This document shows, one piece after another, positions 1 to 8,619 of a stretch of 64,000 nucleotides of DNA. The translations under genes and the position numbers were made by a program. Numbering within the stretch: position 1 is the stretch's first letter; every line of letters starts with the position of its first letter. Origin of the DNA: Actinomadura sp. J1-007 (GTDB lineage: Bacteria > Actinomycetota > Actinomycetes > Streptosporangiales > Streptosporangiaceae); the NCBI RefSeq assembly GCF_009793335.1, contig NZ_WING01000002.1, positions 1,488,001 through 1,552,000 on the forward strand. The letters are read 5' to 3'. Under the pieces are notes generated by a model, which worked only from the letters and a program-made list of their open reading frames with translations, was not told the DNA's origin and made no database searches.

Positions 1-1091
1 CTGCCCGAGGGCGCGCTCGCGTTCCGGACGCTGGACGACTGCCGCGCCATCATCGGCGCCGCGGAGGGCGCCCGCCGGGCCGTGGTGATCGGCGGGGGCC
101 TGCTCGGCATCGAGGCGGCGCGCGGCCTGGCCGGGCGCGGCCTGGACGTCACGGTCGCGCACCTCGCCGGGCACCTCATGGAACGCCAGCTCGACCCCGG
201 GGCCGGGAGGTGCTGGCGCGGACCCTCCGCCGCCTCGGGATCCGCGCCCGCCTGGAGGCCCATGTCACCTCCCTGCGCACCCGCGACGACGCCGGCGCGC
301 GGAGGGTGACCGGGGTCGGGCTGGCCCCGCCTGACGGGGACGTCCCCGCCGACCTGGTGGTGCTGGCGTGCGGGGTGCGGCCGGAGACGGGCCTCGCCCG
401 CGCCGCGGGCCTCGCCGTCGACCGCGGCATCGTCGTGGACGGGGCGCTGCGCTCGGTGACCGACCCGGCGGTCCGCGCGATCGGCGAGTGCTGCCAGCAC
501 GACGGCACCGTGTACGGGCTGGTCGCGCCGGCGTGGGAGCAGGCGGCGGTGCTGGCCGACCTGCTGACCGGCGCGGACGCGGGCGCGCGGTTCACCGGGG
601 CGCGGCAGATCACGCGGCTGAAGGCCGCGGGCGTGGACCTGGTCGCGATGGGGGAGACGCACCACGGCGACGACGACCCCGGTGTGGAGGTGATGCGGTT
701 CGCCGACGCGAGCCGCGGCACGTACAAGAAGGTGGTGGTGCGCGGCGACCGCGTGGTCGGCGCGATCCTGCTCGGCGAGACCAGCACCGCCGGGACGCTC
801 ACCCGCCTGTACGACCGTGCCGCGCCGCCTCCCGCCGAACGGCTCGGGATGCTGTTCGCCGGGGTCGGCGGCGCGCAGGCCGCCGATTCCCCGGTGCGGA
901 TGCCCGACCTCGCGACGGTCTGCCATTGCAACAACGTCTCCAAGGGGCAGATCCGGGCGTGCTGGGAGAAAGGCGCGCGGAGCGTGGACGAGATCGCCGA
1001 CGCGACGCGCGCGGGAACGGGCTGCGGCGGCTGCCGCGACACCGTCTGCGGCATCGTCGAGTGGCTGGGGGAGCAGGCGGTGCCGTCCTAG
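1..1091 (+). CDS. NAD(P)/FAD-dependent oxidoreductase with C-terminal BFD [2Fe-2S] domain (5'-partial, frameshifted)
   Basis: The reading frame enters from the left edge, so the N-terminus is missing. The first 200 nt encode the second dinucleotide-binding fold (VIGGGLLGIEAA). The rest of the reductase and a BFD-like domain with CHC and CGGC cysteine pairs (about nt 915-1060) follow in another frame. One missing base near nt 200-210 restores a continuous protein through MERQLDPGAG to EVLARTLRRLGI. The architecture is the N-terminal half of NirB without the sulfite/nitrite reductase domain, as in NasB-type electron-transfer subunits of assimilatory nitrate reductase. Lying directly upstream of nirBD, it probably passes NAD(P)H electrons in nitrate or nitrite assimilation; that role is inferred from context. 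Confidence 0.8.
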   Translation, partial: ARGRARVPDAGRLPRHHRRRGGRPPGRGDRRGPARHRGGARPGRARPGRHGRAPRRAPHGTPARPRGREVLARTLRRLGIRARLEAHVTSLRTRDDAGARRVTGVGLAPPDGDVPADLVVLACGVRPETGLARAAGLAVDRGIVVDGALRSVTDPAVRAIGECCQHDGTVYGLVAPAWEQAAVLADLLTGADAGARFTGARQITRLKAAGVDLVAMGETHHGDDDPGVEVMRFADASRGTYKKVVVRGDRVVGAILLGETSTAGTLTRLYDRAAPPPAERLGMLFAGVGGAQAADSPVRMPDLATVCHCNNVSKGQIRACWEKGARSVDEIADATRAGTGCGGCRDTVCGIVEWLGEQAVPS

Positions 1092-1126
1092 CGTCCGTTT
1101 CCTGGGCCCGGTCCGAGCCGGGGGAG

Positions 1127-1175
1127 CCCGCCGTGTCGTTGGCCGTGACCTGGCCGTACGGCACGGCGGGTTTTT
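1127..1175 (+). terminator. Intrinsic terminator after the BFD oxidoreductase
   Basis: A perfect 9-bp stem, CCCGCCGTG (1127-1135) with CACGGCGGG (1162-1170), is followed at once by five T residues. It begins 35 nt past the stop codon at 1091 and separates this gene from nirB. Confidence 0.75.
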
Positions 1176-1182
1176 GTCGATT

Positions 1183-1209
1183 CCGAAAGAAGACCGGGAA
1201 TTCTTTCGG
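1183..1209. promoter_or_regulatory. 9-bp inverted repeat in the nirB upstream region
   Basis: CCGAAAGAA (1183-1191) and TTCTTTCGG (1201-1209) form a perfect stem around a 9-nt loop. It has no T-tract, so it is not a typical terminator. It could be an operator half of the nirB control region or an RNA hairpin. Confidence 0.4.
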
Positions 1210-1255
1210 CGCCGATTGCGGGTCGGCCACGATTCGGTTTCAAGGTGAGCGTCTT

Positions 1256-1293
1256 TTAACACGCCGGTGACAAAGGGGACGCAACCGCGAAAC
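1256..1293 (+). promoter_or_regulatory. Candidate GlnR box upstream of nirB
   Basis: Four pentamers start exactly 11 nt apart: TTAAC (1256), GTGAC (1267), GACGC (1278) and GAAAC (1289). The known actinobacterial GlnR operator is gTnAC-n6-GaAAC repeated, and nirB is an established GlnR target in Streptomyces. The first and last boxes fit well, the middle two only partly. The site ends 58 nt before the proposed nirB start. Confidence 0.45.
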
Positions 1294-1351
1294 CGCTGCT
1301 GCTGAGGATCGGCCCATGAACGCCGGAACGCACCTCGGAGGGGACGCACGG

Positions 1352-3949
1352 ATGAGACTGGTCGTCATCGGGCACGGGCCCACCGGGCACCGCCTCGTGA
1401 CCGCGCTGCGGGACCGCGACGCCGCGGGCGCCTGGCGGGTCACGGTGGTCGGCGAGGAGTCCCGGCCCGCCTATGACCGCGTGGCGCTGACCTCGCACCT
1501 GACCGAGGGCGCCGACCTGGCGTACCCGGCGCACGGCGAGGAGGTGGACCTGGTCACCGGCGACCCGGCCGTCTCCGTCGACCGCGCCGCGCGGACCGTC
1601 CGCACGCGGTCGGGGCGGGAGTTCGGGTACGACGCGCTGGTGCTGGCCACCGGTTCGGCGCCGTTCGTGCCGCCGGTGGAGGGCCGCGACCTGCCCGGCG
1701 TGTTCGCCTACCGGACGATCGACGACCTGGAGGCGATCCGCGCGCACTGCGCCGACCTTACTATGTCAAGGCGCGAGGCTGAGGCGATTCGCGGGGCCGT
1801 GATCGGTGGGGGCCTGCTCGGCCTCGAAGCCGCTCGCGCCCTCCAGGGGCTCGGAGTGGCCGCGCACGTGGTCGAGGTGGCGCCCTGGCTGATGCCGCGC
1901 CAGCTCGACGAGGGGGGCGGCGCGATGCTGCGCCGCCACATCGAGGGCCTCGGGCTGAACGTCCTCGCCGGGACGCCCATGAAGGCGCTGGAGGCGGGGG
2001 AGGACGGCCGGGTCGCCCGCGTGGCGCTCGCCGACGGCACGTCGCTCGACGCGGGCGTGGTGGTGTTCTCCGCGGGCATCCGCCCCCGCGACGAGCTGGC
2101 CCGCGGCTGCGGGCTCCCGGTCGGCGAGCGCGGCGGGATCGTGGTGGACGGCACGTGCCGTACCGAGGACCCCGCGATCTACGCGGTGGGGGAGTGCGCC
2201 CTGGTGGGCGGCCAGGTCTACGGGCTCGTCGCGCCGTGCTTCAGCATGGCCGAGGTCGTCGCCGACCGGCTCCTCGCCCGCGCCTCGGGCGGCTGGGCGT
2301 CGGGCACGAGCGCTCCGGCCGAGGACGTGGACGAGAACGCGGACGTGGACGCGGGCTCGGGGGCGGTGTTCGCCGGGGCCGACCTGTCGACGAAGCTCAA
2401 GCTGATGGGCGTGGACGTCGCGAGCTTCGGCGACCCGTTCGCCGGAGCCGGGGACGGCGCGCTGGACGTCACCTACACCGACCCCGTCGCCGGGATCTAC
2501 AAGAAGCTGGTCGTCAGCGACGACGCCCGCACGCTGATCGGCGGGGTCCTCGTCGGCGACGCCGCCGCGTACCCGACGCTGCGGGCCTACGTCGGCGCCG
2601 AGCTGCCGGGCTCGCCCGAGCAGGCGCTGTTCGGCGGCACCGAGGCCGCCGGGGGCGACCTGCCGGGGGCGACGGTCATCTGCAGCTGCAACAACGTCAG
2701 CGCCGACACGATCCGCTGCGCGATCCGCGACGAGGGCCTCACCGACCTCGGCGAGGTCAAGGGCTGCACCAGGGCCGGGACGACGTGCGGGAGCTGCGCG
2801 CCGCTGGTCAAGAAGATCCTCGACGCCGAGCTGACCGCGGCCGGGATCGAGGTCAGCAGGGCGCTGTGCGAGCACTTCGACCACAGCCGCGCCGAGCTGT
2901 TCGACATCGTGCGGGTGCGCGGGATCACCACGTTCACCCGGCTCATCGAGGAGCACGGGCGCGGGCGCGGCTGCGACATCTGCAAGCCGGTCGTCGCCTC
3001 GATCCTGGCGAGCCTCGGCCACGGCCACATCCTGGAGGGCGAGCAGGCCGCGCTCCAGGACACCAACGACCACTTCCTCGCCAACCTCCAGAAGAACGGC
3101 ACGTACTCGGTGGTGCCGCGCGTCCCCGGCGGGGAGATCACGCCCGAGCGGCTCATCGTGATCGGGGAGGTGGCCCGCGAGTTCGGCCTCTACACCAAGG
3201 TCACCGGGGCGCAGCGGATCGACCTGTTCGGCGCCCGCGTCGAGCAGCTCCCGCTGATCTGGAAGCGGCTGGTCGACGCCGGGTTCGAGTCGGGCCACGC
3301 GTACGGCAAGGCGCTGCGCACGGTGAAGTCGTGCGTCGGGTCCACCTGGTGCCGGTACGGGGTGCAGGACTCGGTCGCGATGGCGATCCGGCTGGAGCTG
3401 CGCTACCGGGGGCTGCGCGCCCCGCACAAGCTGAAGTCGGCGGTGTCGGGCTGCGCCCGCGAGTGCGCCGAGGCGCAGAGCAAGGACTTCGGCGTCATCG
3501 CCACCGAGAAGGGCTGGAACCTCTACGTCGGCGGCAACGGCGGGATGCGGCCGAGGCACGCCGACCTGTTCGCCACCGACCTCGACGACGAGGCCCTGGT
3601 CCGTACCATCGACCGGTTCCTGATGTTCTACATCCGCACCGCCGACCGGCTCCAGCGCACCGCGGGCTGGCTGGAGGGCCTGGACGGCGGCCTGGAGTAC
3701 CTGCGCGAGGTCGTCGTGGACGACCGCCTCGGGATCTGCGCCGAGCTGGACGCGGCGATGGAACGGCACGTCGCCGCGTACTCCGACGAGTGGCGCGACA
3801 CCCTCGACGACCCCGGCAAGCTCGCCCGGTTCGTCTCCTTCGTCAACGCTCCCGGCACCCCGGACCCGAGCATCGCCTTCGAGCCCGAACGAGACCAGAT
3901 CAAACCGGTGCTCATCGCCGGTTCCCGCCTGGAGGTCGCAGCCCGATGA
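1352..3949 (+). CDS. nirB: Nitrite reductase (NADH) large subunit
   Basis: Reduces nitrite to ammonium with NADH in the cytoplasm, using FAD, Fe-S clusters and siroheme. Visible in order are an FAD/NAD(P) fold at the N-terminus, a second dinucleotide fold (VIGGGLLGLEAA), a BFD-like domain (CSCNN, CTRAGTTCGSC), a second Cys-rich stretch (GCDICKP), and the reductase domain with siroheme/[4Fe-4S] ligands C-x5-C (SCVGSTWC) and C-x3-C (GCARECAEA). I prefer ATG 1352 (MRLVVIGHGP) over the in-frame ATG 1316 because GGAGGGG lies 9 nt upstream. The gene is intact at about 865 residues, normal for NirB. A lower-GC patch near 1757-1795 encodes DLTMSRREAEA between the two dinucleotide folds and looks like an extra dozen residues. 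It overlaps nirD by 4 nt (ATGA). Confidence 0.95.
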   Translation: MRLVVIGHGPTGHRLVTALRDRDAAGAWRVTVVGEESRPAYDRVALTSHLTEGADLAYPAHGEEVDLVTGDPAVSVDRAARTVRTRSGREFGYDALVLATGSAPFVPPVEGRDLPGVFAYRTIDDLEAIRAHCADLTMSRREAEAIRGAVIGGGLLGLEAARALQGLGVAAHVVEVAPWLMPRQLDEGGGAMLRRHIEGLGLNVLAGTPMKALEAGEDGRVARVALADGTSLDAGVVVFSAGIRPRDELARGCGLPVGERGGIVVDGTCRTEDPAIYAVGECALVGGQVYGLVAPCFSMAEVVADRLLARASGGWASGTSAPAEDVDENADVDAGSGAVFAGADLSTKLKLMGVDVASFGDPFAGAGDGALDVTYTDPVAGIYKKLVVSDDARTLIGGVLVGDAAAYPTLRAYVGAELPGSPEQALFGGTEAAGGDLPGATVICSCNNVSADTIRCAIRDEGLTDLGEVKGCTRAGTTCGSCAPLVKKILDAELTAAGIEVSRALCEHFDHSRAELFDIVRVRGITTFTRLIEEHGRGRGCDICKPVVASILASLGHGHILEGEQAALQDTNDHFLANLQKNGTYSVVPRVPGGEITPERLIVIGEVAREFGLYTKVTGAQRIDLFGARVEQLPLIWKRLVDAGFESGHAYGKALRTVKSCVGSTWCRYGVQDSVAMAIRLELRYRGLRAPHKLKSAVSGCARECAEAQSKDFGVIATEKGWNLYVGGNGGMRPRHADLFATDLDDEALVRTIDRFLMFYIRTADRLQRTAGWLEGLDGGLEYLREVVVDDRLGICAELDAAMERHVAAYSDEWRDTLDDPGKLARFVSFVNAPGTPDPSIAFEPERDQIKPVLIAGSRLEVAAR

Positions 3950-4335
3950 CCCTGTCGCCCGACGCCACGATCACCCGGACCCCGTCCGCCGCGCGGTGGC
4001 ACGACGTGTGCGCCTACGCCGACCTGACCCCCGAACGCGGCGCGTGCGCGTTCGTCGAGGGCACGCAGGTGGCGCTGTTCCGCACCCACGACGGCGCGCT
4101 GCACGCGGTCGCCAACCTCGACCCGTTCAGCGGCGCGCAGGTGCTGTCGCGGGGCATCCTCGGCACCCGCGACGGCGCCCCGACCGTCGCCTCCCCGATG
4201 TACAAGCAGGTCTTCGACCTGCGCACCGGCGTGTGCCTGGACGATCCGCGGGTGGCGCTGCCGACCTTCCCCGTCCGCCGCGGCGCGGGCGGGGACCGCG
4301 TGGAGGTGGCCCTCGCCCATGAACAGCGACAGTGA
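3946..4335 (+). CDS. nirD: Nitrite reductase (NADH) small subunit
   Basis: 129 residues, a Rieske-like fold protein that partners NirB. As in NirD proteins generally, the Rieske Cys/His ligands are absent. Recognisable segments include the N-terminal W-x-D-V-C motif, FRTHDGALHAVANLDPFSGA and the SPMYKQVFDLRTG segment. The start ATG overlaps the nirB stop (ATGA), so translation is coupled. The last 17 nt overlap the next gene, which begins at 4319. Confidence 0.93.
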   Translation: MTLSPDATITRTPSAARWHDVCAYADLTPERGACAFVEGTQVALFRTHDGALHAVANLDPFSGAQVLSRGILGTRDGAPTVASPMYKQVFDLRTGVCLDDPRVALPTFPVRRGAGGDRVEVALAHEQRQ

Positions 4336-5509
4336 TCCGCTGGCCGGCTTCGCCGTCGGCCTGACGGCGGCCCGCCGCCACGAGGAGCTCGCCGCGCTGC
4401 TGGAGCGGCGCGGCGCGCGGGTCGTGCACGCCCCCGCGATCCGGCTGGTGCCGCTCGCCGACGACGCCGAGCTGCTGGCCGCGACCCGCGCGTGCCTCGA
4501 CCTGCCGCTCGACCACGTCGTGGTGACGACGGGGATCGGGTTCCGCGCGTGGCTGGAGACGGCGGACGGGTGGGGGCTGCGCGACCCGCTGATCGCCGCG
4601 CTCGGGGGGACGGACCTGGTCGCGCGGGGCCCGAAGGCGCGCGGCGCGATCCGTTCGGCGGGGCTCCAGGAGCGCTGGTCGCCGGAGTCGGAGAGCTGCG
4701 CGGAGGTGATCGAGCACCTGCTGGAGAAGGACCTGGACGGCGCCCGCGTCGCGGTCCAGCTCTACGGGGAGCGGCATCCGGAGCTGACCGGCGCGCTGCG
4801 CGACGCGGGCGCCGAGGTGGTCGAGATCCCGGTGTACCGGTGGTCGCGGACCGAGGACACCACGCCGCTGCGCCGCCTGGTCGGCCAGGCCGTCGCCGGG
4901 ACGGTGGACGCGATCGCGTTCACCAGCGCCCCGGCGGTCGCCGCGACCCTCGCGGTGGCGGCCGAGGACGGGCTGGAGGAGCCGCTGCTGGACGCGATGC
5001 GCACCCATGTGGTGGCGGCGTGCGTCGGGCCGGTCACCGCGCGGGCCCTGACCGAGCGGGGCGTGCCGACCGTCCAGCCGGAACGGGCCAGGATCGGCGC
5101 GCTCGTCCGCGCCCTGGTGTCCGACCTGCCGCTGCGCCGCGCGCGCCGGGTCGTGGTGCGCGGGTCCTCGCTGGAACTGCGCGGGCACGCGGTCGTCCTG
5201 GACGGGCAGTTGCGTCCGATCGCGCCCGCGCCGATGGCGATCCTGCGGGCGCTGGCCCGCCGTCCGGGGCATGTGGTGTCCCGGGCGGAGCTGTGCGGCG
5301 TGCTGCCGAGCCGGCTGGTCGTGGGCGCGTCGCCGTGGTCGCGGGACGCGCGCCCGCAGGCGGACGAGCACGCGGTGGAGATGGCCGTCGCCCGGCTGCG
5401 GCGCGGCCTCGGCCGCAACGGCATCGTGGAGACCGTCGTCAAGCGCGGGTACCGGCTGGCGTGCGACCCGCGCCTCAGCGACCAGGTCCGGGCCGGCGTC
5501 GGTGGCTGA
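4319..5509 (+). CDS. Uroporphyrinogen-III synthase-like protein with C-terminal winged-helix DNA-binding domain
   Basis: 396 residues. Residues 1 to about 265 match the HemD fold (LTAARRHEELAALLERRGA near the start, FTSAPAVAA in the middle), which cyclises hydroxymethylbilane to uroporphyrinogen III on the way to siroheme. Residues of about 285-385 form an OmpR-like winged helix ending VETVVKRGYRLAC. The same fusion occurs near nirBD and a CbiX protein in mycobacteria (Rv0260c type). It may be a nitrite-responsive regulator, a siroheme enzyme, or both; the sequence alone does not decide. It overlaps nirD by 17 nt and the next gene by 8 nt, so it belongs to the operon. Confidence 0.87.
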   Translation: MNSDSDPLAGFAVGLTAARRHEELAALLERRGARVVHAPAIRLVPLADDAELLAATRACLDLPLDHVVVTTGIGFRAWLETADGWGLRDPLIAALGGTDLVARGPKARGAIRSAGLQERWSPESESCAEVIEHLLEKDLDGARVAVQLYGERHPELTGALRDAGAEVVEIPVYRWSRTEDTTPLRRLVGQAVAGTVDAIAFTSAPAVAATLAVAAEDGLEEPLLDAMRTHVVAACVGPVTARALTERGVPTVQPERARIGALVRALVSDLPLRRARRVVVRGSSLELRGHAVVLDGQLRPIAPAPMAILRALARRPGHVVSRAELCGVLPSRLVVGASPWSRDARPQADEHAVEMAVARLRRGLGRNGIVETVVKRGYRLACDPRLSDQVRAGVGG

Positions 5510-6281
5510 CGGGGGCGCGCCGGCGCTGCTGGCGGTCGCGCACGGCACCCGCGACCCGGCCGGGCCCGCGACCGTGCGGGCGCTGCTGGACCGCGTCCGG
5601 GCGCTGCGCCCGTCGGTGCGGGTGGCCGAGGCGTACGGGGAGCTGGCGTCGCCGTCCCTGGAGGAGGCCGCGGCGGGACTGCCGGGCCCGGCCGTCGTGG
5701 TGCCGCTGCTGCTCGCGCGGGGCCACCACGCGCTGGCCGACTTCCCGTCCCGCGCCGCGGGCGTCCTTCCGGACGTCGCGTTCGCCCGTCCGCTCGGCCC
5801 GCACGCCGGCCTGGCCGAGGCCGCCGCCGATCGCCTCGCGCCGCTGCTGCGTGACGGGGACGCGGTGGTCCTCGGCGCGGCCGGAACGTCCGACCCGGCG
5901 GGAACCGCCGACGTACGGACCGCCGCCCGGCTGCTGTCGCGTCGCCTGCGACGTCCGGTGCCGTACGGCTTCGTCGCCGCGCACGGACCCGCGCTCGCCG
6001 ACGTGGTCGCGGCCTGCCGCCGCGGTACGGGGCGCGTCGTCGTGGCGTCCTACCTCCTCGCGCCCGGCCTGTTCCACCGGCGGATGCTGACGTGCGGCGC
6101 CGACGCCGTCGCCGCACCGCTCGGCGCGCACGACGCCGTGGCGCGCCTGGTCCTGCACCGCTACGACGAGACCCGCACCGCCGCCCTGCCTCAGGGGTGG
6201 GGGATCGCGGAGTCCGGCGGGGATGCCGGAGGCTGGACCGGTTCCGGTCACCGTCTTGTCAGGTGTCGCCTCTCGCGCTGA
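5502..6281 (+). CDS. Sirohydrochlorin chelatase (CbiX family)
   Basis: 259 residues starting at GTG 5502, which overlaps the preceding stop by 8 nt. CbiX enzymes insert Fe2+ or Co2+ into sirohydrochlorin. Two copies of the fold are visible: the first has AVAHGTRDPAG and ARGHHALADFPSR with putative metal-binding His residues, the second has VLGAAGTSDP and VASYLLAPGLFHRR. As the last gene of the nir operon it probably makes siroheme for NirB. The C-terminal 25 residues (after RYDETRTAAL) are Gly-rich and probably disordered. Confidence 0.87.
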   Translation: MADGGAPALLAVAHGTRDPAGPATVRALLDRVRALRPSVRVAEAYGELASPSLEEAAAGLPGPAVVVPLLLARGHHALADFPSRAAGVLPDVAFARPLGPHAGLAEAAADRLAPLLRDGDAVVLGAAGTSDPAGTADVRTAARLLSRRLRRPVPYGFVAAHGPALADVVAACRRGTGRVVVASYLLAPGLFHRRMLTCGADAVAAPLGAHDAVARLVLHRYDETRTAALPQGWGIAESGGDAGGWTGSGHRLVRCRLSR

Positions 6282-6321
6282 AGATCGCGTGGTCGCGGGT
6301 GCCGATGAGCGGGAGGCTGTC

Positions 6322-6801
6322 ATGCGCTGGGGCAGGTTCGTGTGCGCGGCTGCGACCGCGGGTGTCGTTCTGGTGCCGGCGGTGGGCGCCGACGCTTCCG
6401 CCGGTACGGCGGTGCGCGGCGGTTCTTCGCAGACGCGGCCGGGCCCGGCGGTGCGTGCCGCTGATCCGCTGCCTGCGTTCATCGTCGACGTCCTCTTGGG
6501 GCAGGGCTACATCCGCGTGGACGACGGCCGGAAGAGCATGGGCTTCGACCTGACGGTGATGTGCCGGGCCCTCATCGACATGCGGATCGTGGTGCGGGTG
6601 AAGCAACAGGTCAACGGCATCGACGTCTCGGAGAGCCGTCCTTTGAGCTGTGTGCGGGTGAACGAGCAGTCGCTGCTGACCTACCGCTTCGCCGACGAGC
6701 GGTGGACGACGGGCCCGGCCGTGGCGGAAGCCGCCCTGTTCGATCAGCAGGGCGGGATCATCCACGAGTTCCAGCGCACGATCACCGTGACGAACTGGTG
6801 A
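6322..6801 (+). CDS. Small secreted protein of unknown function
   Basis: 159 residues. Residues 1-29 look like a Sec signal peptide (MRWGR, then AAATAGVVLVPAVGADASA). The mature part is hydrophilic, has single Cys residues in VMCRAL and LSCVRV that could form a disulfide, and ends in an alternating pattern (TYRFADERW, FQRTITVTNW) suggesting a beta-sandwich. I start at ATG 6322 because GGGAGGC lies 5 nt upstream; an in-frame ATG at 6223 lacks both RBS and signal peptide. No family recognised. Confidence 0.65.
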   Translation: MRWGRFVCAAATAGVVLVPAVGADASAGTAVRGGSSQTRPGPAVRAADPLPAFIVDVLLGQGYIRVDDGRKSMGFDLTVMCRALIDMRIVVRVKQQVNGIDVSESRPLSCVRVNEQSLLTYRFADERWTTGPAVAEAALFDQQGGIIHEFQRTITVTNW

Positions 6802-6840
6802 TGAGTCCGGGCCGGGCGACGTAGCCGCGCCCGGTCGGCC

Positions 6841-6868
6841 GCTCCCCGCTCCCCGCTCCCCGCTCCCC
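6841..6868. repeat. 7-bp tandem repeat (GCTCCCC x4)
   Basis: Four exact copies of GCTCCCC lie between the convergent stops of the secreted protein (6801) and the MarR regulator (6887). Confidence 0.8.
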
Positions 6869-6886
6869 GCTGGCCACCGGTCCCGG

Positions 6887-7518
6887 TCAGTCGGGGCGGC
6901 GGCGGGTCCGTGCTGACCCGCCGGCCCGTTCGGCGCCGGCCCGTTCGGCGTGGCTGGGGAGGTCGGGGATCTCGGCCGCGGCGTCGCCGGCGGCGGGGGT
7001 GTGCCTGGTCTCGGGTGATGGGGTCGTCGTGGCGTGGGCGGCCTGGGGAGTGGCGGCCTGGGCGAAGCGGGCGTCGTTGTGGGCCAGGATGCGCAGGATC
7101 AGTCCGCGGAGCGTTTCCAGTTCGGCGGGGCTCAGGGGGCGAACTGGGTCTCGTTGAGCCGGGCTCGGTTCTCGCGGGTGCGGGCGAGGAACAGGCGGCC
7201 CGCCTCGGTGACGTCCAGGCGGTAGCGGCGGCGGTCGCCCGGGTCGCGGCGGCGCTCGACGTAGCCGGCCTCCTCCAGGGCGTCGACCAGGCCGACCACG
7301 TCGCCGGGGTCCAGCCGCAGGCGCTCGCTGACCTCGCGCTGCGACAGGGGGCCGTCGGCGGCCACGCACGCGAGGACGAGCGCGTGGGCCATCCGCAGCG
7401 GTTCGCCGGAGAACACCTCGTGCGCGGTGCGCCGGACCAGCCTGCCGAGCTCGAACAGCAGGTACGTCGGCATCTCGAACAGCGGGTCCCGCGGCAGGGG
7501 GCGGTCCTGGTCCTCCAT
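6887..7518 (-). CDS. MarR-family transcriptional regulator (frameshifted near C-terminus)
   Basis: Start ATG at 7518 follows AAGGAAGG on the minus strand. Residues of about 20-130 give a MarR winged helix (PLSQREVSERLRLDPGDVV recognition helix, then YVERRRDPGDRRRY wing). The frame stops at 7132 after NETQFAP. One extra C in the run at 7132-7140 continues it as LSPAELETLRGLILRILAHND, the usual last helix. The tail of about 55 residues is Ala/Arg-rich and unlike typical MarR ends. It is divergent from the DrrAB-like exporter at 7633 and probably represses it, perhaps releasing on binding a drug-like ligand. Confidence 0.85.
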
Positions 7519-7541
7519 GGAGCCTTCCTTGGACAGGCCAA

Positions 7542-7577
7542 TATCTCTTGACGTGAAAGATAGGGCAATCCTACCGT
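7542..7577 (+). promoter_or_regulatory. Promoter and MarR operator candidate for the ABC exporter
   Basis: A -35 box TTGACG (7548-7553) and -10 box TACCGT (7572-7577) are separated by 18 nt. An imperfect inverted repeat with arms TATCT (7542-7546) and AGATA (7558-7562) straddles the -35 box, where a MarR dimer would block RNA polymerase. It lies in the 114-bp gap between the divergent MarR and exporter genes. Confidence 0.55.
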
Positions 7578-7632
7578 TGGCACGTCCAATCAGCGGCTCG
7601 CGCCGACGGGAAGCACGTGGAGGGGAGGCCCC

Positions 7633-8619
7633 ATGCCGGACGGGGGGCCCGCCGTCGAGGTCGACGGCCTGGTCAAGAGATTCGGGGACGTGGAGGCCGT
7701 GCGGGGGATCGAGTTCTCGGTGGCGGCCGGGGAGATCTTCGGCTTCCTCGGCCCGAACGGGGCGGGGAAGTCGACCACGATCAACATGCTCTGCACACTG
7801 CTGCGGCCCACGTCGGGCAGGGCGCGCGTGGCGGGGCACGACGTGGTCTCCGAACGCGACGACGTGCGCCGCCGCATCGGCCTGGTGTTCCAGGACCCCA
7901 CGCTGGACGGCTACCTGTCCGGCGAGCAGAACCTGCGCTTCCACGCCGAGCTGTACGGGGTGCCGCGCTCGGTGACCGCCGACCGCATCGCCCAGGTGCT
8001 GGAGATGGTCGGGCTGTGGGACCGGCGCCGCGACCGCGTGCAGACGTACTCGGGCGGGATGAAGCGCCGCCTGGAGATCGCCCGGGGCCTGCTGCACTCG
8101 CCGCGGGTGCTGTTCCTGGACGAGCCGACGGTCGGCCTGGACCCGCAGACCCGCGCGTCCATCTGGGACTACATCCGGCAGCTCAAGGAGGCCGAGGAGA
8201 TCACGATCTTCATGACCACGCACTACATGGACGAGGCGGAGTACTGCGACCGGATCGCGATCATGGACTCCGGGGGGATCGTGGCGCTGGACACCCCCGA
8301 GGCGCTGAAGGCGGGCGTCGGCAAGGACCGGGTGCAGATCCGCACGGCCGACGACGAGGCCGCGATCGTCGCGCTGAAGGACGGCTTCGGGCTGGAGGCG
8401 ACGGTCGCCGAGGGGGCGGTGACGTTCTCGGTGGCGTCCGGCGAGGCGTTCGTGCCGAGGCTGTTCGCCGAGCTCGGCGTGCCGATCGTGTCGGTGAGCG
8501 TGTCGCGGCCTTCGCTGGACGATGTGTTCATGTCGTTCACCGGCTCGACGATCCGCGACGCCGAGGCGTCGGCGAGCGACTGGATGCGCATGGCGATGCG
8601 GGGGAGGGGCGGGCGATGA
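7633..8619 (+). CDS. DrrA-like ABC transporter ATP-binding protein
   Basis: 328 residues. Walker A GPNGAGKST near residue 42, Q-loop VFQDPTL, signature YSGGMKRR, Walker B VLFLDEPTVGLD and H-loop TTHYMDEAE are all present. The C-terminal 100 residues (after IMDSGGIVALDTPEAL) match the DrrA-type extension, with the VSVSRPSLDDVFMSFTG segment. Such proteins power daunorubicin-type drug export with a DrrB-like permease. The stop overlaps the permease start (ATGA). Confidence 0.92.
   Translation: MPDGGPAVEVDGLVKRFGDVEAVRGIEFSVAAGEIFGFLGPNGAGKSTTINMLCTLLRPTSGRARVAGHDVVSERDDVRRRIGLVFQDPTLDGYLSGEQNLRFHAELYGVPRSVTADRIAQVLEMVGLWDRRRDRVQTYSGGMKRRLEIARGLLHSPRVLFLDEPTVGLDPQTRASIWDYIRQLKEAEEITIFMTTHYMDEAEYCDRIAIMDSGGIVALDTPEALKAGVGKDRVQIRTADDEAAIVALKDGFGLEATVAEGAVTFSVASGEAFVPRLFAELGVPIVSVSVSRPSLDDVFMSFTGSTIRDAEASASDWMRMAMRGRGGR

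Noticed and set aside
1766-3769. Very long open frame antisense to nirB (667 codons)
   Set aside because: It mirrors nirB codons; high GC removes stop codons. No protein motifs, and nirB itself is intact and conserved.
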